From assembly GCF_030676415.1 (NCBI RefSeq), contig NZ_JAUUTW010000018.1:55470-119469 (forward strand): a stretch of DNA of 64,000 bases, read 5' to 3'. This document shows, piece after piece, positions 55,415 through 64,000 of the stretch (position 1 is its first letter; every line of letters begins with the position of its first letter). Source of the DNA: Peribacillus frigoritolerans. Lineage in GTDB: Bacteria; Bacillota; Bacilli; Bacillales; DSM-1321. Both the position numbers and the translations under genes were made by a program. The notes under the pieces are model-generated. The model did not search any database. It was given only the letters and a program-made list of their open reading frames with translations, and was not told the DNA's origin.

Positions 55415-55499
55415 AAGTCAATCTCAATTGCATGAGAATCTGTTGCCGATGTGATAATATCTAGTACATGGAAACGTCTTGTAAAAGGAGAGAAATACA

Positions 55500-56636
55500 T
55501 TGAAAATTAAGTCGATAGAACCTACACCAAGTCCGAATACAATGAAAATCAATTTAACTGAAGAGCTTTTAGCTGGTAAAAGCAATAATTATAAGAAAGA
55601 TCAAGCTGATCAAGCACCCCAACTGATCAAAGATTTATTTACGATCGAGGGAGTGAAAGGGGTATATCATGTTGCGGACTTCTTAGCCGTTGAGCGAAAT
55701 GCGAAATATGATTGGAAAGATATCTTGGTCCAAATCCGTCAGGTTTTCGGGGAAAAAACCGAAGAACAAAATCAACAGACGGCATTAAATGAACATTACG
55801 GTGAAGTAACTGTTGCCATTCAACAATTCAAGGGAATTCCGATGCAAATTAAAGCAAGTGATAGCCAACACGAAAAACGGTTTGCCTTACCGGATTACTT
55901 CATTAAGGGCATTGCCGCTGCCCAAAAGGAAGATGATAATGTAGTCCTGCTTCGAAAATGGAAGGATTATGGCGTAAGATATGGTGATATGGAAGATATC
56001 GTGAAGGAAGTATCGGATGAGCTGATTGCAGCTTATCCGGAAGAACGAATCAATCGGCTGGTAGCCGCTGCAAAAGAAATGGTGGATACGAAGGAAGCAT
56101 TTTTGAAACGACCAAAAATTAAACTGACTGCAGAAATGCTGAATGACGAAAGCTGGGAAAAGCGTTATCAGGCTTTAGAACAAATGGAAGATCCAACGGT
56201 TGATGATATTCCAGTCTTGGACATGGCACTCTCCGACAGTAAGGTCTCCATTCGAAGGCTTGCGGTAGTATACTTGGGTATGATTGAGGATAGAAAAGTG
56301 CTACCGAGCTTGTATAAGGCATTGAAAGATAAAAGTGCAGCGGTAAGACGTACGGCTGGTGATTGTTTATCCGATCTTGGCTTTGAAGAAGCGATGGGAG
56401 AAATGTCTCATTCACTTTCGGATAAAAATAAATTGGTTAGATGGAGGGCGGCGATGTTTTTATACGAAGCGGGAAATGAATCGACCCTCCCTTATCTTAA
56501 GCAAGCGGAACAGGACCCTGAATTCGAAGTGGCCCTGCAGGTCAAGATGGCCATTGACCGTATAGAAAATGGGGAAGAAGCAAAAGGTTCGGTTTGGAAG
56601 CAAATGACAGAATCAAGACAAGCGAACGACAAGTGA
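55500..56636 (+). CDS. ypgR: CvfC/YpgR-type protein: NifU N-terminal-like plus HEAT repeats
   Basis: This is a 378-residue protein. Residues 1-90 resemble the Nfu N-terminal scaffold domain (PTPSPNTMKINL and GVKGVYHVADFLAVER). Residues about 215-360 form HEAT-like helical repeats (DSKVSIRRLAVVYLGMI, DKSAAVRRTAGDCLSDLG). It matches conserved virulence factor C of Staphylococcus and YpgR of Bacillus; its molecular function is unknown. The start is TTG 55500 after AAAGGAGAG. Confidence 0.9.
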   Translation: MKIKSIEPTPSPNTMKINLTEELLAGKSNNYKKDQADQAPQLIKDLFTIEGVKGVYHVADFLAVERNAKYDWKDILVQIRQVFGEKTEEQNQQTALNEHYGEVTVAIQQFKGIPMQIKASDSQHEKRFALPDYFIKGIAAAQKEDDNVVLLRKWKDYGVRYGDMEDIVKEVSDELIAAYPEERINRLVAAAKEMVDTKEAFLKRPKIKLTAEMLNDESWEKRYQALEQMEDPTVDDIPVLDMALSDSKVSIRRLAVVYLGMIEDRKVLPSLYKALKDKSAAVRRTAGDCLSDLGFEEAMGEMSHSLSDKNKLVRWRAAMFLYEAGNESTLPYLKQAEQDPEFEVALQVKMAIDRIENGEEAKGSVWKQMTESRQANDK

Positions 56637-56978
56637 GATTTAATGGGAATAACTTAATGGGATCTAAAATGATTACAGGCAAAAGGCATGCGGATGATTT
56701 AATCCGTATGCCTTTTTTATTTTTGAAGCGGATCTTCAAGTCATTTGACATTAGTTCCTCTAGGTCGAATTCCAAAACATTCAAAATGGATAATTTTTTC
56801 AATATAGAAGTTTTTAAGATATAAATTTAATCTCTATTATTTTAGTAAAATGATTTTTGTAGATATTTAGTGTTGAATGGTTGCATTTGTATATAAATAT
56901 GTTAGAATTTTTAGAGTATACTAAAAATTATATTATATTGAATCATTAAACATTTAGTGGAAATTGGGGGTACAACAA
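56637..56978. other. 342-base region before ilvD
   Basis: It contains the ypgR terminator and an A/T-rich ilvD promoter region. AATTTTTAGAGTATA at 56909-56923 loosely resembles a CodY box, with about four mismatches. No T-box leader is visible. Confidence 0.5.
56681..56718 (+). terminator. terminator after ypgR
   Basis: AAAAGGCATGCGGAT pairs with ATCCGTATGCCTTTT (56702-56716, one mismatch) and continues into T. Confidence 0.95.
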
Positions 56979-58664
56979 ATGTCTACATCAAATATGAGAA
57001 GTGACATGATTACAAAAGGGGTCGATCGAGCTCCACATAGAAGTCTGTTGCGGGCAGCAGGGGTTAAAGAAGAAGATTTCGGTAAACCGTTCATCGCGGT
57101 TTGTAATTCTTACATCGATATCGTTCCAGGTCATGTCCACCTTCAGGAATTCGGAAAAATAGTGAAGGAAGCGATTCGCGAAGCAGGCGGTGTTCCTTTC
57201 GAATTTAATACGATCGGGGTAGACGATGGAATTGCGATGGGTCATATTGGTATGCGCTATTCTTTGCCAAGCCGTGAAATCATCGCAGATTCCGTGGAAA
57301 CTGTTGTATCGGCACATTGGTTTGACGGTATGGTCTGCATTCCAAACTGTGACAAGATAACGCCGGGAATGATGATGGGAGCACTTCGTGTCAATATTCC
57401 TACAATATTCGTAAGCGGCGGACCCATGAAAGCAGGTAAAGATAAAAACGGTAAATCTCTTTCATTAACATCCGTTTTTGAAGGGGTGGGTGCCTATCAA
57501 GCAGGTAATATCAATGAAGAGGATTTGCAGGAAATCGAGCAAGTTGCCTGCCCTACTTGCGGTTCTTGTTCAGGAATGTTCACTGCAAACTCCATGAACT
57601 GCCTGGCTGAAGGACTTGGACTTGCGCTTCCGGGAAATGGAACGATTTTGGCGGTAGCCGAAGAACGTAAGGAATTCGTTAAGAAATCCGCTAAACAGTT
57701 GATGGAGATAATCAAACAGGATATCAAGCCTCGTGATATCGTAACGATTGATGCAATTGATAACGCATTTGCATTGGATATGGCGATGGGCGGTTCTACC
57801 AACACCGTTCTTCATACACTTGCATTGGCACATGAAGCGGGTTTTGAATATCCGATGGAACGCATAAATGAAATAGCTAACCGCGTACCGCATCTAGCGA
57901 AAATCGCACCGGCATCCGATTATCATATTGAAGATGTACATAATGCCGGTGGTGTAAGTGCCGTCATTAATGAGTTACTCAAAAAACCAGGTGCCTTTAA
58001 TGGAGACTGCCTTTCTGTCTCAGGGAAAACGCTCCGCGAAAATGTTGCCGGTTGTGAAATATTGGACAAGGATGTTATCCATCCGTTGGATAATCCGCAT
58101 TCTGAGCGTGGCGGGCTTGCGGTATTGTTTGGTAACCTTGCTCCACAAGGCTCCATCGTAAAAGTGGGGGCGGTTGACGAATCAGTTGGTGGCTACCACA
58201 GGGGTCCTGCCATTTGTTTCGATTCCCAGGAAGATGCACTTTCCGGGATCATTACTGGAAAAGTTAAAGAAGGCGATGTAGTGGTCATTCGTTACGAAGG
58301 ACCTAAAGGTGGGCCGGGTATGCCGGAAATGTTGGCACCCACTTCCCAAATCGTAGGGAGGGGACTTGGAGCGAAAGTCGGTTTGATCACTGATGGCCGC
58401 TTTTCAGGCGCATCTCGTGGCATCAGCATTGGTCATATATCCCCTGAAGCGGCTGAGGGAGGCCCAATCGCCTTTGTTGAAGATGGAGATATCATCGAAT
58501 TGGATTTGAATAATCGTAAAATCGAATTGGAAATTTCCGATGAAGAATTCGAAAAACGCAAAGCCAATTGGAAGGGCTTCGAGTCAAAGGTCAGGACAGG
58601 CTATTTAGCACGTTATTCCAAACTTGTAACGAATGCCAGCTCAGGCGGAGTAATGAAAGTTTAA
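56979..58664 (+). CDS. ilvD: dihydroxy-acid dehydratase
   Basis: This is a 561-residue Fe-S dehydratase of branched-chain amino acid and pantothenate synthesis. Cluster-binding cysteines are in [26 protein letters not shown] and [18 protein letters not shown]. The C-terminal [13 protein letters not shown] and [11 protein letters not shown] blocks are intact. ATG 56979 follows GGGGGT. CodY control is expected in Bacillus, but the site seen is poor. It is single-gene with a terminator at 58681. Confidence 0.98.
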   Translation: MSTSNMRSDMITKGVDRAPHRSLLRAAGVKEEDFGKPFIAVCNSYIDIVPGHVHLQEFGKIVKEAIREAGGVPFEFNTIGVDDGIAMGHIGMRYSLPSREIIADSVETVVSAHWFDGMVCIPNCDKITPGMMMGALRVNIPTIFVSGGPMKAGKDKNGKSLSLTSVFEGVGAYQAGNINEEDLQEIEQVACPTCGSCSGMFTANSMNCLAEGLGLALPGNGTILAVAEERKEFVKKSAKQLMEIIKQDIKPRDIVTIDAIDNAFALDMAMGGSTNTVLHTLALAHEAGFEYPMERINEIANRVPHLAKIAPASDYHIEDVHNAGGVSAVINELLKKPGAFNGDCLSVSGKTLRENVAGCEILDKDVIHPLDNPHSERGGLAVLFGNLAPQGSIVKVGAVDESVGGYHRGPAICFDSQEDALSGIITGKVKEGDVVVIRYEGPKGGPGMPEMLAPTSQIVGRGLGAKVGLITDGRFSGASRGISIGHISPEAAEGGPIAFVEDGDIIELDLNNRKIELEISDEEFEKRKANWKGFESKVRTGYLARYSKLVTNASSGGVMKV

Positions 58665-58680
58665 ATTTAAAGGAAGACTA

Positions 58681-58722
58681 AAACATGGTGGCAGAATGAA
58701 AGTGGATTCTGTCACCATGTTT
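58681..58722 (+). terminator. terminator after ilvD
   Basis: AAACATGGTGGCAGAAT pairs with ATTCTGTCACCATGTTT (58706-58722, one mismatch), followed by CTTTGTG. Confidence 0.9.
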
Positions 58723-58835
58723 CTTTGTGAAGAACAATGAAATTTTACAAAGCTTTAAGCATCATTTTTGCATATGCACTCAAGAATATAGTATGATTAT
58801 TCTAATTGAAGAATTGTAACCAAGGAGGTTTTTTT

Positions 58836-59273
58836 ATGTCAATGGCATATGATGAATATATGAAACAAATGGTGAAACCAATGCGTGCGGAACTGGTGCA
58901 AGCAGGTTTTGGTGAGTTGGAATCCGCTGAAGCGGTTGAAAACTTTATGGAATCGGTAGAAGGTACGACACTTGTGGTCGTGAATTCAGTTTGCGGCTGT
59001 GCTGCCGGGTTAGCCCGTCCAGCTGCTACTCAAGCCGTACTCCAAGCAGACAATAAACCAGATCATTTGGTAACTGTATTTGCCGGGCAAGATAAGGAAG
59101 CGACAGCTAAAATGCGGGAATACTTCGATGGAATAGAACCTTCTTCACCATCCATGGCTCTTTTAAAGGGCAAAGAGGTCGTACATTTCATTCCACGCCA
59201 TGATATAGAAGGACAGCCAATGGAAGCTATCATGGAAAATTTATTGGTAGCGTTCAGTCAAGTAAATAAGTGA
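58836..59273 (+). CDS. brxA: bacilliredoxin BrxA (YphP)
   Basis: This is a 145-residue DUF1094 protein that removes bacillithiol from proteins. The CGC active site (Cys53-Gly-Cys55 in VNSVCGCAAGLA) matches BrxA. It has SPSMALLKGKEVVHFIPRH near the C-terminus. ATG 58836 follows GGAGG. Its position after ilvD repeats the ilvD-yphP neighbourhood of B. subtilis. It shows that the organism uses bacillithiol. Confidence 0.95.
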   Translation: MSMAYDEYMKQMVKPMRAELVQAGFGELESAEAVENFMESVEGTTLVVVNSVCGCAAGLARPAATQAVLQADNKPDHLVTVFAGQDKEATAKMREYFDGIEPSSPSMALLKGKEVVHFIPRHDIEGQPMEAIMENLLVAFSQVNK

Positions 59274-59280
59274 TGAAGCG

Positions 59281-59308
59281 GAATGTCCTGGATACAGGGC
59301 ATTCTTTT
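59281..59308 (+). terminator. terminator after brxA
   Basis: GAATGTCCTG pairs with CAGGGCATTC (one wobble) around GATA, followed by TTTT. Confidence 0.85.
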
Positions 59309-59340
59309 CAAATTTAAGAGAGTATGAAGGGGTAGGATTC

Positions 59341-60120
59341 ATGTTTGTCACAACAGTAGGAAGAGCCGATAAAGAAACGATGATATTAGCCAAAAGGTTA
59401 GCTGAAGAATTACAAATCCCCTTTATAGCCAGAAGAAAAAGATCAGTAAGAGATATCCAAGCGGAACAGGATGAAGATGATTGCCTTGTTTTTGGTAAAA
59501 AGCGGATGGAGTTATATCGATACCAGGAAAAAGAACCATTCTTTTTTCACCCGAACCTAGCGATGATCCGGATAAAAAGAATAATGCGCGGAGAGAGTGA
59601 TCCATTTCTCATTGCCGGAGATATAAATGAAGGGAACGCTGTGCTTGATTGTACCTTGGGTTTGGGCTCTGATGCTATTGTCGCAAGTTTCGCAGTGGGT
59701 GAACATGGACAGGTTGTCGCATTGGAAGGAAATCAATATTTGGCCTTGCTCGTGGACCATGGGATGAAGACATGGGAGGATGCAGAAGAAACGATGATTT
59801 CTGCGATGAGAAGAATAGAGGTCATGCAAGGTGATCATTACGAAATTTTGAAAACATTGCCGGATAATCATTTTGATGTCGTATATTTCGATCCCATGTT
59901 TGAAGAAACGATTCAGGAATCGAATGGAATCAGGGGACTGACTCATTTTGCGGAAGGTAAGGATTTATCTGTGGAAATAATGAAAGAAGCCAAGCGGGTT
60001 GCGCGCAAGAGAGTCGTGTTGAAAGACCATTTTCGCAGCTCCCGCTTTGAGGAATTTGGATTTGAGGTAATAAAGAGAAAAACATCCAAATTCCATTTTG
60101 GCTTCATTTCCATCCAGTGA
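59341..60120 (+). CDS. RsmJ-like class I methyltransferase (YpiP type)
   Basis: This is a 259-residue SAM enzyme. A distinctive N-terminal domain (FVTTVGRADKETMILAKRLAEEL) precedes the methyltransferase fold with VLDCTLGLGSDAIVASF, VALEGNQYLALLVDHGM and DVVYFDPMF. The DPMF motif and the D-xx-LGLG-D motif I match RsmJ-type 16S rRNA guanine methyltransferases; the Bacillus YpiP group is of uncertain target. It converges with the minus-strand gene at 60121 with no gap. Confidence 0.85.
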   Translation: MFVTTVGRADKETMILAKRLAEELQIPFIARRKRSVRDIQAEQDEDDCLVFGKKRMELYRYQEKEPFFFHPNLAMIRIKRIMRGESDPFLIAGDINEGNAVLDCTLGLGSDAIVASFAVGEHGQVVALEGNQYLALLVDHGMKTWEDAEETMISAMRRIEVMQGDHYEILKTLPDNHFDVVYFDPMFEETIQESNGIRGLTHFAEGKDLSVEIMKEAKRVARKRVVLKDHFRSSRFEEFGFEVIKRKTSKFHFGFISIQ

Positions 60121-61809
60121 TCACGATTTATAATCTGTTTCGTCCAGACCCATGGCACAGCCTTCTCGGCTTGAATCGGCAGCACCATAGTTAGAGCCAT
60201 CAGGGCTGATTTGAATCGCTTGGACATTCCCTATTGAGTGGGGAACTTCATTAAAGGCGAAGCCCATTGCTTCCAAGTGGCCTTTGCTGGTCATATCCAT
60301 TCCAGGCTCCCATTCAATATGAGGGCCCATTGGAGTGAAAATTCTAGGTTCTTCGATGGCTGCTTTCAAATCCATTTTTAAATCGAGTACATTAATGATC
60401 GTTTGTACGACTGAACTGATGATGGTTGGACCTCCAGGTGAACCTAACGTCAAGATTGGCTCGCCGTCTTTAAAGATGATGGTCGGGCTTTTACAGCTGA
60501 CGGGGCGTTTATTGGGCTGCACTTCATTCATGCCGCCTGGAATGGAATCGAAATCAGTCAGTTCGTTATTCAGCATGAAACCATAGTCGGAAACCATGAT
60601 GCCTGAGCCGAAGGGATGTTCCACTGTAGAAGTGCATGCGGCGATATTACCCCATCTGTCACGGACAGTGAAGTGTGTCGTTTCACTGATATCTTCTTCA
60701 TTAGGCTGCGGAATGACTTCCCTTTGTTTGACGGAATCATATATCCATGGGTTTCCGAAGTCAATGGCATTATTTCTTGTTTTGAAATTAATGAATGAGC
60801 GGCGTTTAGCTATATACTCATCATGCATGAGACCCGCCAATGGCAATTCGGCAAATTCGGGATCAGCGAGAAATGCTTTTTTATCTGTGAATGCCAGACG
60901 CATCGCTTCTGCTATTAAATAATATTTTTCCCAAGAACGGACGTCATATTGTTCTATATGGAAGCTCTCCAATATTTTCAGGATTTGGATGACCGTGAAT
61001 CCACCAGCACTTGGGGCATTTGATGATGCAATTAGATAATCCTTATAAGTCCCATAAATTGGTGCATCGATTGTAGCTTTATAGTCCTTTAAATCAGAAA
61101 GCTCCATGAACCCTCCAAGTTCCTGTATACAGGAAATGATGCCCTCTCCGATTTCACCTTCATAAAAAGCGGAAATTCCTTCACGTTGTAGTATCCGATA
61201 GGTATTCGCCAGTTTTTCTTTTATCAGCAAATCCCCATTCTGATAGGGTTTTCCGTTTGGTATGAAAAACTTACGCGCTTCATCGCCCAATCGATATTCA
61301 AAATTTTTAAGTGCATCGCAAAGAACCCAATTGACGGGAACTCCTTTTTCTGCAAATTCAATGGATGGCTCGATGAGTTCCGCTAATGGCTTGCTTCCAT
61401 TCTCGGTGAGTGCTTCATCCATAGCTTTCAGTATTCCGGGTATGCCAACCGCTGTAGCTTTGATTGATCTTTCTTTAAATGGGATGACTTCCCCTTTTTC
61501 ATCAAGAAACATGTCTCGATGTGCGGCTTTAGGTGCCCTTACATGGCCATCGTATATTTTCGTTTCTTTATCTTTAGCGTTATATACCATTAGGAAACCA
61601 CTTCCGCCGATACCGGTCATCATGGGTTCCACAATATTCAGGGCAAATTGGATGGCGACCGCCGCATCGACAGCATTTCCACCTTCACGTAATATTTTTT
61701 CCCCTATGGAAGTGGCTACCGGATGAGCTGTAACGACCATTCCGGCGTTCCCTGTAGCTGTTTCCCTTTTGTAATCCTTATCTTTAATGATCTCTTTGTT
61801 GTTTTCCAA
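60121..61809 (-). CDS. gamma-glutamyltransferase family protein, no signal peptide
   Basis: This is an Ntn-hydrolase of 562 residues. The N-terminal part has GMVVTAHPVATSIGEKILREGGNAVDAAVA and GIGGSGFLMVY. The autoprocessing Thr starts the small subunit in ETTHFTVRDRWGNIAACTSTVE, and SPGGPTI closes the active site. The start TTG 61809 is fixed by GGAGG seven bases before; the frame further up is untranslated leader. No signal peptide follows, so the enzyme is probably cytosolic, as YwrD is, unlike secreted Ggt. Confidence 0.9.
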   Translation of the reverse strand: MENNKEIIKDKDYKRETATGNAGMVVTAHPVATSIGEKILREGGNAVDAAVAIQFALNIVEPMMTGIGGSGFLMVYNAKDKETKIYDGHVRAPKAAHRDMFLDEKGEVIPFKERSIKATAVGIPGILKAMDEALTENGSKPLAELIEPSIEFAEKGVPVNWVLCDALKNFEYRLGDEARKFFIPNGKPYQNGDLLIKEKLANTYRILQREGISAFYEGEIGEGIISCIQELGGFMELSDLKDYKATIDAPIYGTYKDYLIASSNAPSAGGFTVIQILKILESFHIEQYDVRSWEKYYLIAEAMRLAFTDKKAFLADPEFAELPLAGLMHDEYIAKRRSFINFKTRNNAIDFGNPWIYDSVKQREVIPQPNEEDISETTHFTVRDRWGNIAACTSTVEHPFGSGIMVSDYGFMLNNELTDFDSIPGGMNEVQPNKRPVSCKSPTIIFKDGEPILTLGSPGGPTIISSVVQTIINVLDLKMDLKAAIEEPRIFTPMGPHIEWEPGMDMTSKGHLEAMGFAFNEVPHSIGNVQAIQISPDGSNYGAADSSREGCAMGLDETDYKS

Positions 61810-61870
61810 AATGATTCCTCCATTATTCAGTCCTCTTATCTGCCAAAAGGTAAGGCTTATGTTTGAATGA

Positions 61871-61905
61871 AAAGAAAACCTTGTCATTGTAGAAGAATGA
61901 CAAGG
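61871..61905 (-). terminator. minus-strand hairpin between tiny ORF and GGT gene
   Basis: CCTTGTCATT at 61879-61888 pairs with AATGACAAGG at 61896-61905. On the minus strand it ends in TTTTCTTT, so it can terminate the transcript of the tiny ORF. Confidence 0.75.
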
Positions 61906-61932
61906 AGATTTTTCGTAGGTATTCATTTATTC

Positions 61933-62007
61933 TTAATCAGCAAATGATAAATATACGAAAAATGCTAATGTTACAAGACATAAAGCCACCATGGCAGTCG
62001 AAGCCAT
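61933..62007 (-). CDS. 24-residue hydrophobic small protein
   Basis: The ATG at 62007 (minus strand) is preceded by AAGGAGGGG at ideal spacing and opens a 24-codon frame. The frame begins MASTAMVALCLV and ends YLSFAD. It is a single membrane helix with almost no loops. The strong ribosome binding site and the terminator after it argue for a real small membrane protein. No family is recognised. Confidence 0.6.
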   Translation of the reverse strand: MASTAMVALCLVTLAFFVYLSFAD

Positions 62008-62245
62008 ATAAGACCCCTCCTTAAAAAGACTTGAATCTAATTAAGTTCTCCAAAAATCGTCAAAATCCTTCATTTAAATGTAAATTTATTGATATTTTTT
62101 AAAAAAGTTCGAGTTCATAAACTTTATATAGGTATTTATCCTTTTTTTTGATTTTTAAAACATGGGTAACTATATATTCGTAATTACCAAAAAATAAAAG
62201 TATACTAAATATAAAGACAATACAAAAAAGGAGGGGGAGTGTGAG

Positions 62246-62863
62246 TTGAAAGCAGCGGTTTGGTTCAGGAAAAGTCTCGTCATTTTAGTATCCGTTTTGA
62301 CGTTTGGTCTTGTCACTCCTTCAGATCTGGCGTGGTTAGCGGAAGCCGATTCGTTAAAGGATACTAAAAAAGGGTTAGTGGAAGAAGAGGGATTAGCCTA
62401 TCTTCCGTCTCAGAATTCGACTGAACTTGAAGAGGAATTCAACCGGGAAGAATTTTTATCGGGCATTCTGAATAAGGCAGAGGAAAACGCATTAATGAAA
62501 TTTGGCGAAAAGATCAATCCTAGAATTGGCGATGAGTTCAAAATGGCCATATTACCAAAAATGGAGGAAGCCATTACAGAAATGGCTGCCCAATTTCCAG
62601 ATGAAAAATTACAGCAATTAACCATCACTGAGCAGCCGAGTGCGGGCAGGGCCGAGAAAATATTTCATATTTATGATTCAAACAGCGGCAAGGATATCAT
62701 CAGATTCCATGTCAGGCAGGAAAATCCTCCACTGGAAGGGCATTGGTTCGATTTTCACTATCATACCTATCATGATTCATTTGCCACCCATTATAATATA
62801 GGGAAAATATATTGGGATAAAAATACTCCGCCAGAGTGGACGAGTAAACAAAGGCTCTCATAG
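62246..62863 (+). CDS. ypjP: YpjP-family protein
   Basis: This is a 205-residue protein like YpjP of Bacillus. It has an N-terminal hydrophobic, signal-like segment (residues 8-28), an acidic helical middle and a conserved C-terminus GHWFDFHYHTYHDSFATHYNIGKIYWDKNTPP. The His/Tyr-rich block is the family hallmark; the function is unknown. It starts at TTG 62246 after GGAGGGGG. It probably acts at the outer face of the membrane. Confidence 0.85.
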   Translation: MKAAVWFRKSLVILVSVLTFGLVTPSDLAWLAEADSLKDTKKGLVEEEGLAYLPSQNSTELEEEFNREEFLSGILNKAEENALMKFGEKINPRIGDEFKMAILPKMEEAITEMAAQFPDEKLQQLTITEQPSAGRAEKIFHIYDSNSGKDIIRFHVRQENPPLEGHWFDFHYHTYHDSFATHYNIGKIYWDKNTPPEWTSKQRLS

Positions 62864-62937
62864 TGGTTGGTTTCGTTGATTTTATTTAAGTGTAAGAGTA
62901 TGATGAAATGAAAATGAATTTTTAATAGCATCAAATG

Positions 62938-62965
62938 ATACGTTGTCATGCAACGTATTTATTTT
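62938..62965 (+). terminator. terminator after ypjP
   Basis: ATACGTTG pairs perfectly with CAACGTAT (62951-62958) around a five-base loop, followed by TTATTTTG. Confidence 0.85.
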
Positions 62966-63065
62966 GTGTTTAAAATTAAAGTAGAGTTTTTATCATAACT
63001 GGGAACAATGTTATTTTAAAAGGTTTTTCTAATTTTGCTGTTATAGTAGCAGAGGGGTCTTTATC

Positions 63066-63836
63066 ATGTCAGAGTTGTTAAATAACATCATGCAAACGTA
63101 TGCTCAATTTTTTGACTGGCATATGTGGGTGGAGGTTTTATCCGACCCGGTGAGTTGGGGATTGATTGGGACGCTCGTATTAATGGAAGGATTACTATCG
63201 GCGGATAACGCTTTGGTATTAGCTGTAATGGTCAGGCACCTTCCGGAAAAACAACGGAAAAAAGCACTTTTTTATGGTTTATTAGGTGCTTACGCTTTTA
63301 GATTTATTGCGATTGGAATCGGTGTTTTCCTTATTAAGCTTTGGTGGGTGAAGGTGATTGGAGCCACCTACCTTGGTTGGCTCTCGTTTAAATACTTTAG
63401 GGATAAAAGAAAAAAACAAGCTGGGACAGATGAAGATATCCAGGGAATGAGTCAAAACAGCTTACTGATCCGTATGTTTGGTACATTATGGGGAACGGTT
63501 GCGGCAGTGGAATTGATGGATATAGCATTTTCCGTCGATAGTGTCTTGGCCGCATTCGGGGTGAGTGAAAAAGTATGGGTCCTTTTGACAGGCGGAATGA
63601 TTGGTGTCTTAATGATGCGGGGAGTGGCGGGGTTATTTCTAAAATTGATAGATAAGGTTCCTGAATTGGAAACTGCCGCATATGTCCTTATCGGATTCAT
63701 TGCTATAAAAATGTTATTGGCCGTTGCAGGGATCGAAATCCCGCCTGCGATCTTTTTTGCCTTTATTTTGCTGATTTTCGGCACCACGATCGTATTTCAT
63801 TTGAAGAAAGGGAAAAAGCTCAAGGAACATGGTTGA
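63066..63836 (+). CDS. TerC-family membrane protein (YceF/YkoY-like Mn exporter family)
   Basis: This is a 256-residue membrane protein with seven or more helices. The TerC acidic signatures are present: LMEGLLSADNALVLAVM in an early helix and ELMDIAFSVDSVLAAFG in a later one. In B. subtilis the TerC proteins MeeF and MeeY export Mn(II) for metalation of exoenzymes and are controlled by MntR or an Mn riboswitch. No yybP-ykoY riboswitch is seen upstream. Interaction with the mntR gene at 47481 is inference. Confidence 0.9.
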   Translation: MSELLNNIMQTYAQFFDWHMWVEVLSDPVSWGLIGTLVLMEGLLSADNALVLAVMVRHLPEKQRKKALFYGLLGAYAFRFIAIGIGVFLIKLWWVKVIGATYLGWLSFKYFRDKRKKQAGTDEDIQGMSQNSLLIRMFGTLWGTVAAVELMDIAFSVDSVLAAFGVSEKVWVLLTGGMIGVLMMRGVAGLFLKLIDKVPELETAAYVLIGFIAIKMLLAVAGIEIPPAIFFAFILLIFGTTIVFHLKKGKKLKEHG

Positions 63837-63850
63837 GCATCATTTAATAA

Positions 63851-63876
63851 AGCTGACATCAAAAATGATGTCAGCT
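63851..63876 (+). terminator. hairpin after TerC gene
   Basis: AGCTGACATCA pairs perfectly with TGATGTCAGCT (63866-63876) around four A. It has no T-run. Confidence 0.6.
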
Positions 63877-63888
63877 CAGTTTGTAGAC

Positions 63889-63926
63889 AAAAGGGGTTCG
63901 GAATTAAAAAATTCTGAACCCCTTTT
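63889..63926. terminator. second strong hairpin, probably bidirectional
   Basis: AAAAGGGGTTCGGAATT pairs with AATTCTGAACCCCTTTT (63910-63926, one wobble). A-run and T-run flanks make it suitable for both directions. A gene beyond 64000 may share it. Confidence 0.75.
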
Positions 63927-64000
63927 GAAATTCCCTTTGAATTTTCGCCTAAAGTTAAGAGATTGGGGCTCTACGAGCCCACTATGTTAGGCCATTTTTG

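Noticed and set aside
56720..56978. T-box leader or clear CodY box before ilvD
   Set aside because: No T-box sequence is visible, and the best CodY-like string has about four mismatches.
62864..63065. yybP-ykoY manganese riboswitch before the TerC gene
   Set aside because: The 200 bases hold only the ypjP terminator and a promoter-like region, without the conserved riboswitch core.

Overview
The window is low-GC Gram-positive DNA from the Bacillaceae. Evidence for this is strong purine-rich ribosome binding sites, frequent TTG and GTG starts, a Zur box of the Bacillus type, PrsA, a remnant of a GerA spore germination protein, YpjP, bacilliredoxin, and a backbone order (metA, bsaA-type peroxidase, HD hydrolase, HEAT protein, ilvD, brxA) that matches Bacillus chromosomes. 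Peribacillus or a close relative is plausible, but I cannot prove the genus from the sequence alone. The window divides into an accessory, partly decayed left two thirds (1-45.2 kb) and a conserved chromosomal right third (45.2-64 kb).

Region 1 (1-8.1 kb) is a zinc-starvation island. Two near-perfect Zur boxes (1236-1256 and 4970-4990) precede a methyltransferase, a small Cys-containing protein and the zinc-independent GTP cyclohydrolase folE2, and then a YcgR/YcgQ-like permease pair whose second member carries a His/Asp/Cys-rich loop. Between them lie broken genes: a COG0523 GTPase fragment (zagA/yciC-like), a 5'-truncated MFS exporter, a gerA fragment and a znuA/adcA fragment.

Region 2 (8.1-22.6 kb) holds small-molecule metabolism. 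Two GntR/FadR-type regulators sit before a set of genes for a FAH-family hydrolase, an atypical SDR, an aminotransferase, a dicarboxylate/amino-acid symporter, glutamate dehydrogenase and a second FAH hydrolase. A 33-bp perfect palindrome with core TGGTCAGACCA lies in front of this set, and the same core recurs in front of an NAD(P)-binding protein at 21.4 kb. A MarR regulator is followed by two tandem promoter-plus-operator modules driving an Old Yellow Enzyme and an SDR.

Region 3 (22.7-43.1 kb) looks like an alpha-1,6-glucan (dextran/isomalto-glucan) degradation locus. A YesM/YesN-type two-component system with a lone sugar-binding lipoprotein is divergent from a secreted GH31 glucosidase, a secreted protein with a TapA-like domain plus two long repeats, a membrane-tethered GH66 dextranase-like enzyme, a PrsA foldase, a ROK repressor, and a 2084-residue exoenzyme. 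That exoenzyme appears to join a GH27/isomaltodextranase-like barrel (with carbohydrate-binding modules inserted in it) to a complete GH31 enzyme. This is the most striking feature of the window. It is followed by mobile debris (43.1-45.1 kb): a dead IS110 element and a DGQHR-domain gene remnant.

Region 4 (45.2-64 kb) is core genome: topB, mntR, a methyltransferase-AIM24 pair, metA (with the residue predicting acetyl-CoA use), peroxidase, DegV, HD hydrolase, ABC-F, a CvfC/YpgR HEAT protein, ilvD, brxA, an RsmJ-like methyltransferase, a cytosolic gamma-glutamyltransferase, a 24-codon membrane ORF, ypjP and a TerC-family exporter.
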